Origin: Cylindrodendrum hubeiense
Lineage: Eukaryota; Ascomycota; Sordariomycetes; Hypocreales; Nectriaceae
Length of the DNA: 64,000 nt
Reading direction: 5' to 3'
Assembly (NCBI GenBank): GCA_014621425.1
Contig: JAANBB010000053.1
Location: forward strand, 94,638 to 158,637
The translations under genes and the position numbers were made by a program. The notes under the pieces were generated by a model that was given only the letters and a program-made list of their open reading frames with translations, did no database searches and was not told where the DNA came from. Of this stretch, positions 45,405 to 56,200 are shown piece by piece; position 1 is the stretch's first letter, and the number at the start of each line of letters is the position of its first letter.

Positions 45405-48400
45405 ATGGAAACTTGTTTTGGTAAACAGTACCGCGCTATAAAGCAATGGTTTTTCGTAGTCTGCAGCAATGAACCATCAAACATCCTTCGTGATACCCAA
45501 TCAACCACCGATAGCAAAGACAACCATACAGCTATCGAATCGAGACAACCACAAATTATGCAGAATCCTCTGTCGATCCCAGGGGGCTGGAACAAAGACA
45601 CCCCCAGGGACACTCCCGCTGAAGAAAAGAGCAATCCTGGTTCGTCCTCCTCCGTCCCTTCGCCGTATCTAGCGCTCATCATCCCCGTTACAGTTGACAG
45701 TCAGTCGGTTCCCCGAAGCAACGTTGGAGTCGTGAGCGAGACCGGAGACGTGGTCGACGAGGCCGGAAAGAATATTGGCAAGGTCGCAGAGTCAGAAGAC
45801 CCCAAAGATCTTGTAGGCAACACTGTAACGACCGGCGGAGATGTCGTCAGCACGACTGGCGATATCCTCGGCAAAGCAGTGCCCTTGGATGATCCGCCCA
45901 GCGAGTACACAACTGCGTCGGGCGAGAAACCCAAGAAATCCAGTGGCTTTGGGTTTTCAGGGCTCAAGTCTGTTTACAACACAGTCGACGGAACCATGAA
46001 GCCCGTCACAAGCCGCCTAGGTTTCGGTAGCAGGTCTGGAGTTGCCAGCACGCCCGAGGACAAGTCAGCATCCCAGGGTGAAGAGACGGAAAAGCAATTC
46101 CGCGAAGCCCAAGGCAAGGGTTCTTCGTCTGAGATCGATCTCAAGGACGAGGACCCCCTCTCAGCCACGGGTAAGGAGACGGGAGTCGAGTCCAAGGACA
46201 AGCTCACCGAAGTCCCTCCCGACCCTGTGGAGTCAACAAAGGAAGCCGACGTCGAGGCGGAGCAGGAGAACAGCATCAAGCCCGACGACATCAAGCCTGA
46301 CGACAGCATCTCCAGGTTCGATCCAACCTCCGAGGACCCCAAGGAGGCACCGCCCACCAGCGACGTAAAGGACACGTCAGCCATCGACGCTACAGATGTT
46401 CCTCCATCAGACGCGCCCAAGTCTACGGCTGAGTCCGAGGCTACCAAGTCAGCACCTCCGACTGACGCCCCCAAGTCCGAGGTTTCAAAGTCAGAAGTCC
46501 CCGAGGGCTCAGAAATTGAGAAACCAGAGGATGCTCCTGAATCCGAGGTGTCAAAGTCCGAGGTGCCAAAGCCTGAGGTTCCAGAGTCTGAGGTTCCAGG
46601 GTCTGAGGTGCCAAAGTCCGAGGTGCCAGAGTCGGAAGTACCGAAGTCTCTGGCTCCAGAATCCGAGGTTCCAAAGTCTGAGGTCGCAGAGTCTGAGGTG
46701 CCGAAATCCGAAGTCCCCGAGTCACAGATCCCCCGGTCTGAAGCACCACTTTCTGAGGTTCCTCCCTCTGAGGTCCCAAAGTCTGAAGCTCCAGGATCGG
46801 AAGTCCCGGGATCGGAAGCGCTCAAGTCTGTAGTTTCTGGTACGGAAGCCCCCAAGTCTGCGGTTTCTGGCACGGAAGCACCTAAGTCTGCGGTTTCTGG
46901 CACGGAAGCACCCGAGTCTGCGGTTTCTGGAACGGAGGCCCCCAAGTCTACATTTTCTGGAACGGAAGCCCCCAAGTCTGTGGTTTCTGGTACAGAGATC
47001 CCCGGATCCGAGGCCCCAGAGGGTGAAATCCCCGAGGGCGAAGTTCCAGAGGGCGAGGTCGCCGAAGGCGAGGCCCCTGAGGATGAGGCCAAACTAGACT
47101 ATGCCGCCCTCGAGGGCTGCAAGGTCAACAAAGGCGGCAACCTCATCAACGACAAGGGAGAGATTGTCGGACGTGTCGTCGAAGGAGAGGTGAAGCAGCT
47201 CATCGGAAAGAAAGCCGACGAAAACGGAGACATCTGGAATGACGCCGGCAAGAAGGTCGGCAAAGGAGAGCCTCTACCCGACAACGAACGGGAGGACCTC
47301 AAGGACTTTGCTCCCTTTGAGAACTTCCCCGGAGCTACCGTCGAGGCGGATGGCCGGGTTCTCTTCGAGGGCAAGCAGGTCGGCCAGGTCGTCGAAGGCG
47401 ACCCCAAGCGACTCAAGGGTAGCAAGGTCGACGAGGACGGAGACATTCTGGACCGTCGCGGCAACGTCATCGGCAAGGCAGAGGCCTGGGACGAGCCTGA
47501 AGAGGAAGATGAGCCTGAAATCGACTACTCCATCCTCGCCGGCAAGCGCGTCAACAAGGCCGGCAACGTGGTTGGCGAGAACGGCGAGCTCTACGGCCGT
47601 GTCATCCAAGGCCACATCGGCTCTCTCATCGGCCGCATGTGCGACAAGGACGGCAACGTCAGAAGCGAGTCCGGCGAGGTCATTGGCAAAGTGGAGCTTG
47701 TGCCCGAGGACCAGCGCCAAGGCACTCGCGATGGGCCATTCGCAGACCTCGTGGGTTGCACCGTTACACACGAGGGCAAGATTGCTACTGCTACCGGCGA
47801 GATTGTGGGTCGTCTGATTGAAGGCGACGCCAAGGCTCTCTACGGCCGCCCCATTGACGAAGATGGAGATATCCTCGACCGCAACGGCAACACTATTGGC
47901 AAGGCCGAGCGGTGGGAGGAGCCTGAGCCTGAGGCCGAGCCCGAAGTTGAGATCGACCACTCCATCCTCGCCGGCAAGCGAGTCAACAAGGCCGGCAATG
48001 TGGTCGGGTCCAACGGAGAACTCTACGGCCGTGTCATCGAGGGACACATTGGCTCACTCATCGGCCGCATGTGCGATAAAGACGGCAACATTCGAAGTGA
48101 GTCCGGCGACATCATCGGTCGAGCCGAACTCGTTCCAGAGGATCAGCGCGAGGGAACCCGCGATGGTCCCTTCGCCGATCTTGAGGGCTGCACCGTTGCC
48201 AAGGAAGGAAAGGTTACTACTTCTTCTGGCGAGGTTGTAGGTCGCCTGACCGAAGGCGACGAAAAGGCTCTCTACGGCCGTCCCGTCGATGAAGATGGAG
48301 ACATCCTCGACCGCAATGGCAATGTCATTGGAAAGGCTGAGCGCTGGGAGGAGCCCGAAGCTGAGCCCGAGGCGGAGATTGACTACTCTTCTCTGGCTGG

Positions 48401-49789
48401 CAAGCGAGTTAACAAGGCCGGCAATCTGGTCGACTCGAGCGGAAACATCTACGGTCGCGTCGTCGAGGGTCACATTGGCTCCGTTATTGGCCGTATGGCT
48501 GACAAGGATGGAAACATCAGAAGCGAGTCTGGCGGCATCATCGGCCGAGCAGAGTTAGTAACAGAGGGCGAGCGTGAGGGTACCCGCGACGGGCCTTTTG
48601 CCGAACTTGTCGGCTGCACTGTCACGAAGGAGGGCAAGGTCGTTACTGCCACCGGCGATGTCGTTGGACGCTTGGTGTCCGGCGACCCCAAGGTCCTCTA
48701 CGGCCGAGGCGTCGACGAGGACGGAGATATCCTTGACCGCAACGGCAACGTCATCGGCAAGGCTGAGCGCTACGAAGAGCCCGAGGTTCAGAAGAAGGTT
48801 GACCCCCTCGCTGGGCGACGAGTCAACCGCGAGGGTAACGTCGTCGACGAGGACGGAAACCTCATCGGAAAGCTCACCAGCGGCGATCTCTTCATCTGCT
48901 CCGGCAAGGAGGTTGACGCAGACGGCGATGTCGTCGACGGAAAGGGCCAGACCATCGGCCACGTCTCCCGCCTCGAGGACATTCCCCCCGAGCCCGAGTC
49001 CGAGCCTGAGCCTGAGGTCGAAGTCGAGGAGGAAACTCCCGAGGCAAAGGAAGCGCGGGAGCAGCTCGAGAAGGACGTCAAGCTCGCGGGCCAGATCGCG
49101 GGGGTCGTCGAGCAGTCCCTGGACAAGATCCGGCCCATCTGCAAGCTCATCACCGACAAGGTCGACACGGCCGAGCGCACGCCCAAGGAAGAGCTCGACG
49201 AGGAGGAGCTCGTCAAGCAGGTCCGGCCGCTCATCGAGGAGGGCGGCCGCATCCTCACCGAGGTCAACGGCGCCATCCGCGGCCTCGACCCCGACGGCCG
49301 CATCCAGCAGCAGTCCAAGGCCAAGGCGGCGAGCCGGGACGCGACCCCGGAAGAAGCCCACCTCGCCGAGGTGTTGAAGGAGGTGAGTGCCATGTCTAAC
49401 ACGGCTTTCAGGGAGCATAGGCTAACAGCGACAGCTCACCGGCACCGTTACGCAGTGCATCGACAACGCCAAGCGGAAGATCGACAACATGCCCCACGCC
49501 AAGGGCGAGCTCAACCCGCTCTGGGGTCTCCTCGCCGAGCCGCTGTTCCAGATCCTGGCCGCCGTCGGCCTGCTGCTCAACGGCGTGCTCGGCCTCGTCG
49601 GCCGGCTGGTAAGTTTCTGCAGCCCATGTAACGGAACTGCGCTAACACACATCGCAGCTGAGCATTGTGGGACTCGGAGGTGTCATCGATTCTCTCCTCG
49701 GCGGATTGGGAGTCAACAAGATCCTCAGGAGTCTGGGCTTGGGCAGCGCCCTTACCGCGCTGACCGGGAAGAAGGAGAAAAAGAAGTAA
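45405..49789 (+). CDS. Giant DUF3659 "LEA domain" repeat protein
   Basis: Exons 45405-49382, 49435-49608 and 49658-49789 give 1427 aa. The N-terminal part is uncertain: the Met at 45558 is an alternative start, and 45640-45693 could be a stop-free 54-nt intron. Residues to about 350 are hydrophilic with a few DUF3659-like units. Residues about 355-560 are low-complexity SEVPK and KSAVSGTEAP repeats. Residues about 565-1195 hold DUF3659 units (LAGKRVNKAGNVVGENGELY; GRVIQGHIGSLIGRM; DKDGNVRSESGEVIGKVELV) arranged as three tandem supra-units of about 143 aa plus partial copies. A helical region follows (EQSLDKIRPICKLITDKVDT; VLKELTGTVTQCIDNAKRKI). The end is a Gly/Leu-rich hydrophobic tail (LFQILAAVGLLLNGVLGLVG; GLGGVIDSLLGGLGVNKILR) and a basic GKKEKKK. 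The tail may anchor it to membrane or droplets. Function unknown. Confidence 0.85.
46468..47086 (+). repeat. Low-complexity pentapeptide and decapeptide repeats
   Basis: 15-bp SEVPK-type units (about 46468-46830) pass into 30-bp KSAVSGTEAP units (about 46810-47000), then EGEVP units. All are in the coding frame of the giant DUF3659 protein. The complementary strand stays open here only because of the repeat. Confidence 0.85.
47543..48800 (+). repeat. Three tandem supra-units of about 430 bp in the DUF3659 array
   Basis: The AAGCG(C/A)GT...AACAAGGCCGGCAA mark recurs at 47543, 47976 and 48402, i.e. spacings of 433 and 426 bases. Each unit encodes a NKAGN block, a CDKDGN/SESG block, a TRDGPFA block and a DEDGDILDRNGN block. 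Divergence is low enough to suggest recent duplication or gene conversion. Confidence 0.85.
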
Positions 49790-50083
49790 ACCAGTTGTAT
49801 CAAGAGTGTAATGATTGTACGTTAGGATTAGGAAATAGGCTGTCAATTGATTCGGTTCCCGCAACAACGGCTAGTCTCGTGGAGTCGTGGAGCACCGTGG
49901 AGCATCGTGAAGTTGTTGAGCGCAAAATCACGTAGCCGGCATATGCACCTACCGGTGCTTAGTCATCCAATTTGCACTACAAAGCTCAAATTTTCTTCCA
50001 CCATCAACGACCTCAGATCCAAACATCATTCACAATGTTCTAGCACAAGCGCACCGCCTCGCAGGCAATTCGCCCAGCGAACC

Positions 50084-50845
50084 ATGCGCCTCCTGCTCAT
50101 CCGCCACGGGGAAACAGTTGACAACGTCGCCGGCCTCTACGCGGGGTCGCGCGACTCGCCGCTGACCACCCACGGCGTGCTCCAGGCCCGCCGCCTGGCC
50201 TCGCACCTCGCGGGCCGGGTGACGGTGCAGCACCTCTTCTCTTCGGACCTTCAACGAGCCACGCGTACGGCTGAGGCGGTTCGCGATGCGCAGAAACGCG
50301 CCCGCGAGACGGACTTGGTCGTCGTGCAGCTCAAGGACCTGAGGGAGAAGGACTTTGGCTCTGGAGAGGGATCCAAGATTGCGGCGGGAGAGCATGAAGG
50401 CGCTGAGACGCCCGAGGCAATGAGGCTGCGGGTCGACCGCTTCTTGGATGATCATCTCGTCCCGGTGCTCGCCGTTGGCGAGTCCACCGTCTGCGTCGTC
50501 GCCCACGGCATCATCCTCGGCGTGCTCTTCAAGGCTCTCTCCGCCCGGATCCCCTGCTCCATTGCTCCTAGCGCCAAGTCAGAGTTTTCCGACGTGTCGG
50601 CTCTCTCTCGACTCTGGTGGAGCAACACGGGCTACCTCGAGGGTGTCTTGTCGACTTCGACGATTCACTCTGACGGCCGCCTGCCGCTGAAGCTCTCCAT
50701 CGAGACCATCAATGGCATGGACCACGTCAAGGGCCTGAAAAGGACCCGCGGCGGCATTGGCAGTGCCAAGTTCGACGAGAAGCAGAAGACGATGGACTCG
50801 TTCTTCAAGCCGACGTCGCGGAAGCGCAAGCACGACGACAAATAA
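50084..50845 (+). CDS. Histidine-phosphatase (PGM superfamily) protein with C-terminal PIP box
   Basis: 253 aa, single exon; ATG at 50084 immediately starts the domain (MRLLLIRHGET). The RHG phosphohistidine motif is at residues 7-9, with Glu in the region REKDFGSGEG and the second His in VCVVAHGIILG, so the histidine phosphatase/phosphoglycerate mutase fold appears catalytically complete. Substrate could be a small phosphorylated metabolite or a protein. After the catalytic domain, a tail KRTRGGIGSAKFDEK leads to QKTMDSFFKP, an exact match to the PCNA-interacting consensus Q-x-x-[ILM]-x-x-[FY]-[FY], followed by a basic NLS-like end SRKRKHDDK. This points to a nuclear role at replication forks or repair sites. 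It converges on an EME1-like gene (298 bases between stop codons). Confidence 0.85.
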   Translation: MRLLLIRHGETVDNVAGLYAGSRDSPLTTHGVLQARRLASHLAGRVTVQHLFSSDLQRATRTAEAVRDAQKRARETDLVVVQLKDLREKDFGSGEGSKIAAGEHEGAETPEAMRLRVDRFLDDHLVPVLAVGESTVCVVAHGIILGVLFKALSARIPCSIAPSAKSEFSDVSALSRLWWSNTGYLEGVLSTSTIHSDGRLPLKLSIETINGMDHVKGLKRTRGGIGSAKFDEKQKTMDSFFKPTSRKRKHDDK

Positions 50846-51142
50846 CGCTTGCGCTCTCCATCAATGGTATGTTCACTATTTCTTCTTTATCAAACAACAC
50901 CAAACAAGCTTTTCATGATGAAAAAGCATCTTTCACAGACCTGATCTGAAACACATATTGTAGAAACAATTTTGTCCAACCGCTATCTGACAGCTTCTTT
51001 ACACTCTGATTCAATTTTGATTACCTTGTCAAGAGACTTGCTAACAATGAATCATCAGGACTTTACAAATTACCATTCAGCTGTTTGCTCAGCTTGACTT
51101 TATGATATGATACCCATGGCAATAGCTTTAATACAATGACTT

Positions 51143-53254
51143 TTAAACATCTGTGCTTCCATCGTCTCGTCCTGTGAATACCTTGTGCATCCGTCTACTG
51201 ACGGCTTGTCCTACTGTGCGATCCGAGACTGCTCCGTCCTTGTTGGCACTCTTCTTTATTCCCTCCAATCTGGTAGGCCCTTCTGCTTCCAACTTGCAGA
51301 CCAGCTCGCTCACACTGCTAAACTCTGCAGCGATTCCGTACGCGATCGGCGCCGTGACTCTCACAATCTCCTGCAGCATGCGCACGTACGTATCCTGCGC
51401 GTCGTCGCCCGTCTTGACCTGCCCGCTCTCCATGCAGAAGCCCGCGCCCAGCGTCGCCTGGTCCCTCTGTTTTCTGTATGGCACCGTCGACACATGCTGG
51501 GTGAAGACGGCGATCCACTGCGCCGTCTCCAGCGGTATGGTGGTGTGGTGGATGAGCACGTCGTGCATCACCTGCAGCTGGAGCAGCGCGTCGTCGATCT
51601 TCTCCTCGGGCACGTACTCCGGCGCAGTCGCTGTCCTGCGGCGGGCTGCCGGGGCTGCTGCTGGCTCCTGGGCCCGGACAAGCGACGTGAACTGGCGGTT
51701 GCGAAGATTCCGGTTCTTGCGCATCCACGGCAGCAGGCCTTCGAGCAGATAGATGATGGAGTGGTTACCGTGGTGTTGTTCCATCTTGCTGACGTGCGAC
51801 TCGAGGTCGTCTGCCAGGGCCAGCTTGACAAACTCGTCGGCCGTCAGAATGACAAGCGCGTGCTTCTCGTCTTCAATCCGCAACGGGAGCGGCTCCCAAA
51901 GACCCAGGTCGTCGTTGTAGCGACTCCTCACCTTCCTCCGCCACTTGATGACGTTGTCGACGGGGCTGTCCCAGGTGGTGTAGTGAACATCGAGGCCTTC
52001 CAGCAGCGTCTCGACTTGCACCTTGGTCGTGGGGTTCAGGCTCGCGGGCATGTCGACAATCATCTCCGGGGTTGAGACTTTTTTGTCCGTCCGGAGTTTG
52101 TTAACTTCTGCCAGAGCTGCATTGCGATCCTTCTCGCGGGCTTTGGCCTCCTTCGCCTCGAGCTTCTCGATGCGCTTCTTTTCTTTGTCGATCTCCCTGG
52201 CTGCGGCCTTTGCCTCTTTTTCTCGGGTCCGGTCCTCGGTTGATCTCTGTGGTTTTGAAGTCTTCCGTGACCTTGAAGATATAATGTCGCTCTGAGAGCG
52301 CCGAAGCTGCGATCGTCGACATTGTGCGAGGTCGAAGTTGGCAATCTCTGGAAACTCATCATCGGATATATCAGGGCCAGAATCCTCAATGTCGATAACA
52401 ACCGGTCTCGCTCTCGGAGGAGAGGATCCAAAGGAGCAGGCCTCCGGGGCCGAGCTGGAGATGGGATCCCAATCGGCAGTGCGTCTTGTAGGCTTTGCGA
52501 CTGGCGCAGGTGTCTCGCCTATGTAGATTGGCCTTGCATCTCTTGGCTTCGGGGCTGGGGCTGTTGGTCGTGGAGAGCTCGCAAACGGGTCTGATGGTCC
52601 AGGCACAGTCCTGGTTTGTTGCGGTGCGGGTCGAGGGGAGCTGGCAAACGGATCTGAATCCCGACATGACTGTAGTGTAGGTATCCTCGGGGCTGTCCGA
52701 GTCTCGGCTCGAGTGTGGACGCGGGGTTTCGGTTTAGGCGATAGAATCAGCTCTTGGGAGCTGGCAAACGGATCCGAGTCGTGGCAGGTCTGGATTGTAG
52801 GTATCGTCGAGGCTGCACGAGTCCTGGATTGAGTCTGACCTCGGGGGTTCGGTTTCGGCTTGGGTGATATGATCGACTCTTGGGAGCTGGTGAGGATAAT
52901 GGGGTCGAACGCTGCGGATGGTCGTGCTGTGTTCGTCCGCACGCTCGGTCCGGGCAGTTCTCGTGGAGGAGTGCGTTTCACTGGGCGGCTGGAATCTCTG
53001 AACGGGGAAAGTTTGCGCTTGTTTCCAGAGGCCTCTCCTAGGATCGGTTCGTCGAGGTCAATGGTCGTGTCGAAGTCGTCGGAAAGAAAAAGGAAGTCGT
53101 CTAAGACGGCAGGATTCGTCGCCGTAGTCGTCGTTGCAGTCGCACGGCGAGTTGGGCCAACCTCGACATCGTGGTGGGCTTCACGGCTCCCATGGCCATG
53201 TCCAGCAGCAGGAGGCGGGCTGGACGAGATGAGGTCAATCACATCTGGCGCCAT
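51143..53254 (-). CDS. eme1: EME1-like regulatory subunit of the MUS81 structure-specific endonuclease
   Basis: Non-catalytic partner in the MUS81-EME1 resolvase that cuts branched DNA in replication and meiosis; nuclear. 703 aa, single exon, using the Met at 53254 (MAPDVIDLISSS) and not an in-frame Met 55 residues upstream. The N-terminal half is disordered with repeated DPFASS motifs (SQELILSPKPKP between them), two SUMO-interaction-like strings (VIDLISSS near residue 5 and VVIDIEDSG near residue 305), and a charged coiled-coil segment at about residues 340-400. The C-terminal half resembles the ERCC4 nuclease-like domain (MIVDMPASLN; YTTWDSPVDNVIKWRRKV; LVILTADEFVKLALADDLES; IIYLLEGLLPWMRK) and tandem HhH region (CMESGQVKTGDDAQDTYVRM; VSRRMHKVFTGRDD). 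The XPF-type catalytic ERKxxxD is absent, as expected for EME1. Similarity is from memory, not from a search. Confidence 0.82.
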   Translation of the reverse strand: MAPDVIDLISSSPPPAAGHGHGSREAHHDVEVGPTRRATATTTTATNPAVLDDFLFLSDDFDTTIDLDEPILGEASGNKRKLSPFRDSSRPVKRTPPRELPGPSVRTNTARPSAAFDPIILTSSQESIISPKPKPNPRGQTQSRTRAASTIPTIQTCHDSDPFASSQELILSPKPKPRVHTRAETRTAPRIPTLQSCRDSDPFASSPRPAPQQTRTVPGPSDPFASSPRPTAPAPKPRDARPIYIGETPAPVAKPTRRTADWDPISSSAPEACSFGSSPPRARPVVIDIEDSGPDISDDEFPEIANFDLAQCRRSQLRRSQSDIISSRSRKTSKPQRSTEDRTREKEAKAAAREIDKEKKRIEKLEAKEAKAREKDRNAALAEVNKLRTDKKVSTPEMIVDMPASLNPTTKVQVETLLEGLDVHYTTWDSPVDNVIKWRRKVRSRYNDDLGLWEPLPLRIEDEKHALVILTADEFVKLALADDLESHVSKMEQHHGNHSIIYLLEGLLPWMRKNRNLRNRQFTSLVRAQEPAAAPAARRRTATAPEYVPEEKIDDALLQLQVMHDVLIHHTTIPLETAQWIAVFTQHVSTVPYRKQRDQATLGAGFCMESGQVKTGDDAQDTYVRMLQEIVRVTAPIAYGIAAEFSSVSELVCKLEAEGPTRLEGIKKSANKDGAVSDRTVGQAVSRRMHKVFTGRDDGSTDV

Positions 53255-56200
53255 GGCATCGAATTGCCTCGCGGACGGGCATCGGCGATGAGTTTGCACA
53301 CGGCGTCTCGGAGTGGCTTGCGGGCGAACCAAACTTCCAAAGTGGGATAGCAGCCTGCGCGTGGAGACGCGACAACCTGGTTCCGGTCCGACACGTCCAA
53401 ACGCCAAAGTCACGTGCACCTCTTAAGCCCGCATCCGAAGCGTCACATCTACAGCACTGACAGCGTGCCAGCGTGACAGCGCACAACCGCGATAACCTCA
53501 GTCCCGATGCTGCAGCATGGCTTGAATTAGCCTGTACGGCGCAGACTCCGGTTACATGGGCCAAATCTCCGCATGCAAAAAAGGTCACATCCCATCAAAC
53601 TCCCGCGTGCCATCTCCTGCCCCGCTTCCCACTTGGCCATTCCATCTCCCGTGAAACATCGTGGCTGCCCGGGGGCATGCAATGGCACTGTAGCATTGGG
53701 CTCGAAACGAAACTTTGCGGCAGTCTCTCGACTACGCAGACAGAGAGGTCTCGACGGGCCTCAACCCTTGCCGCCTCGAGTGATGCCGGGTTCCTCGGTG
53801 ATTGCAGAGTTTGGCGAGACAGGGGTTGATGGAAATGGCTTCGTCGACGTCAATCGCCCTAGGCCGAGTTGGACGGCAGGTCCGACGACTGCACCGACGA
53901 CTGCACTTGAAGCCCAACCCGGAAGCGAAGACGGACGACTGAGACACGAACCGAGGGCTTGTGAGGCAAGGGATTGCTAAGTTTGGGTAGCCAGCTATTA
54001 GCCAGCCAGTTATTAGCCAGCCTGCCAGCCTGCCAGCCTACCTATGTACCAGCAGCCTATGTACCAGCCTCTGTGAGACGTGCAGATGACGCATGTGGTA
54101 TAGGGTAGTGTGCGTTGAGTGGAAGCAGGATGCACGGCAGAATGCTTCTCAGTCGATGAAACCCATCACGCCCTTCACATTTCTGATTGTCAAATGCGAT
54201 GCCGTTGGTGCGGGCGGTCGACGAGTGACCATTGTTACATGCATGCCATTGTCTGGGTCTGAGACCGTTTCCATAGCCACCGCGTTAAATTCCGGAGCGG
54301 ATGGTTGATACTTTTTGGAATTGCATTCCAGCGGGGAGCACATCACACTATTACTACACGTCGACATAGTGCACGATATGACGAACAATGTGATCAAGTT
54401 CTGCCTCGATCCGCAACGCATTTGCAATCCCATCTTTGCCTGCCATGCCGAAATCGGGTACTTGGCAACGTCCAGATGGGCTGAATCATGCATGGTGTCG
54501 GAGAGTTCCATGCGGGAATCTGCTCGAGTTGAGCCAGTGACGACATGGCTAAGACAGGCAGACAAATTGTTGCTCACTAATGAAACGACCAACCACTTCA
54601 TACGTCCAAGGACGCGCAAGGGCGTGCAAGGGACATTCTTACAGATGAGAAACAAACAAGACGAAAACCAGCCTCGCGTGCTTTTACGGAGTACGGATAC
54701 CGGGATGTAGATTCCCTAGCCATTGATCGTCATATTAGAGCCATTCTGCGAACCGGCGTTTTGGAAACCTGAGGTTGGGGATGACAGAAGCAAAACCTCG
54801 CTTGTAGCAGTAACAGTGGCAACCCGTGTCTGTGCGACTGTGGATGACGCCCTGCCGCCCCGACGCCTTGACGCCTGGACGCTGGACGCTGGGCGCCTGG
54901 GACGCAAGCGTATCGACAAGGCTGATGGTGAGACTGGGACTGGGACTGACTGGGAACGAGCTGCCGGCAACCAGCAGGAGATCTGGCAGTTCGGAGCGGA
55001 GGTGCATAGATGGTACAGATGTACATGAGTGGCATAGAGGTGGCATGGGAAAGCCGGCCGGCTCCCTGTCGTGGCACGAGCTGTCGACCTTGCTGATGCA
55101 TGTCTTGGTCCACCACCGATCAAGGGCTTGCTTTTGAGGGTCGGATCTTGGTCGGCTGGAGGCGCTGAAGCAAGTCCGCGACACGATCGGTCTCTTGGGG
55201 TTGCACAGCAGCGCGAGCACGGCCAGCACGGCCAGGACAGCCAGTACGGCGCGCACGAATAGGCAGCGCTGCATACGATGAGGCCCGGTAGTTGTTTAGC
55301 GTCGCAGCAAACGTCGGGGAGACGAGTAAGGAGGTGCGGATGGGCCTCAACCGCAGCCTCCGCAGTCCGCAGCCCTCCGCAACCTCGGCAGGGAAGCTGA
55401 CTTGACAGAACCACGACCGACGGCGGGCGACAGGGACGCCGACGAGGTGGAGACACTACCTGAAACGAACCGTGATGGTGGGTGCTTGTAGCTTCCCGCG
55501 ACGAATTGCTTCTTTTCCAAGCCCAGGTGTGCCAGAGAACCTTTGGGCGCAGAAAGACTTGCTTCTTGTATGGGGAATGGTGCCATTCGCTGGCACCCTG
55601 GCCGGGCTGCCATGGGTTTATGGGCGCGCCGTCGCAAGTCTCGCGTCGCCCGCCTTTGCTCTCGCGCCAACGACCAGTGAAGACTGGCCAGTGCCCCCCG
55701 CCCGTGGCCCCATTGGACAAGGTTTCACAGGTGTGATGGAGTTTTTGGCACAGATAAGACAGTTGGGAACAGGTCGACCGGCGATGGCCAAGAGACAGCA
55801 TAGGGGGCGAGGCGGCGCAGAGACGTGTCTTGGGCGCCTTGGGTTTTTGGATCCGAGGCAGAGTTAGTAGCAGAGGCAGAGAGCCTCGAAGCGAGACAGA
55901 TGAGCAAACGACATCCAGCAAAAGCATCCAGCAGAAGCAGCTAGCAGGCCGCCAACGCATCGTGTGCAGCGCTGCGAATGCCCACTGGCTCAGCGCGTGC
56001 GGCCCCGAGCGCGGTGCCCAGCTGTGCAGGGACTGCGCTACGATATGTGCGCTGCAGAGACTCCAGAGCGGTATGCGTCTACCGGCCGTCCCCAGTCGTG
56101 CCCCCGTGTGGCCCGTGGTGGGATGATGATGCCGCACCCGCTGCAGCCAGAGCTGGGCGCGCGGTGGGCGGAGAGCAGCCAGGCCGATCTCTAGCCCCTT

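Noticed and set aside
45974..47092. Long minus-strand ORF (372 codons) opposite the giant DUF3659 gene
   Set aside because: It is the complement of the SEVPK/KSAVSG repeats; its GTSDFGTSD-type periodicity is a mirror of the coding repeat and has no independent support.
48555..49418. Minus-strand ORFs at 47274-48047 and 48555-49418
   Set aside because: Antisense to the DUF3659 array; they arise from GC-rich codon use on the sense strand and carry no domain.
54735..55274. Minus-strand ORF with an N-terminal hydrophobic AVLAVLAVL run
   Set aside because: The run comes from 9-bp repeats (GGCCAGCAC); the rest lacks protein-like composition and I found no supporting splice sites.
54716..56137. 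473-codon minus-strand ORF in the EME1-kinesin spacer
   Set aside because: Overlapped by several other ORFs on the same strand, Ser/Arg/Pro/His-rich, no motif, and the composition is that of random GC-rich sequence.
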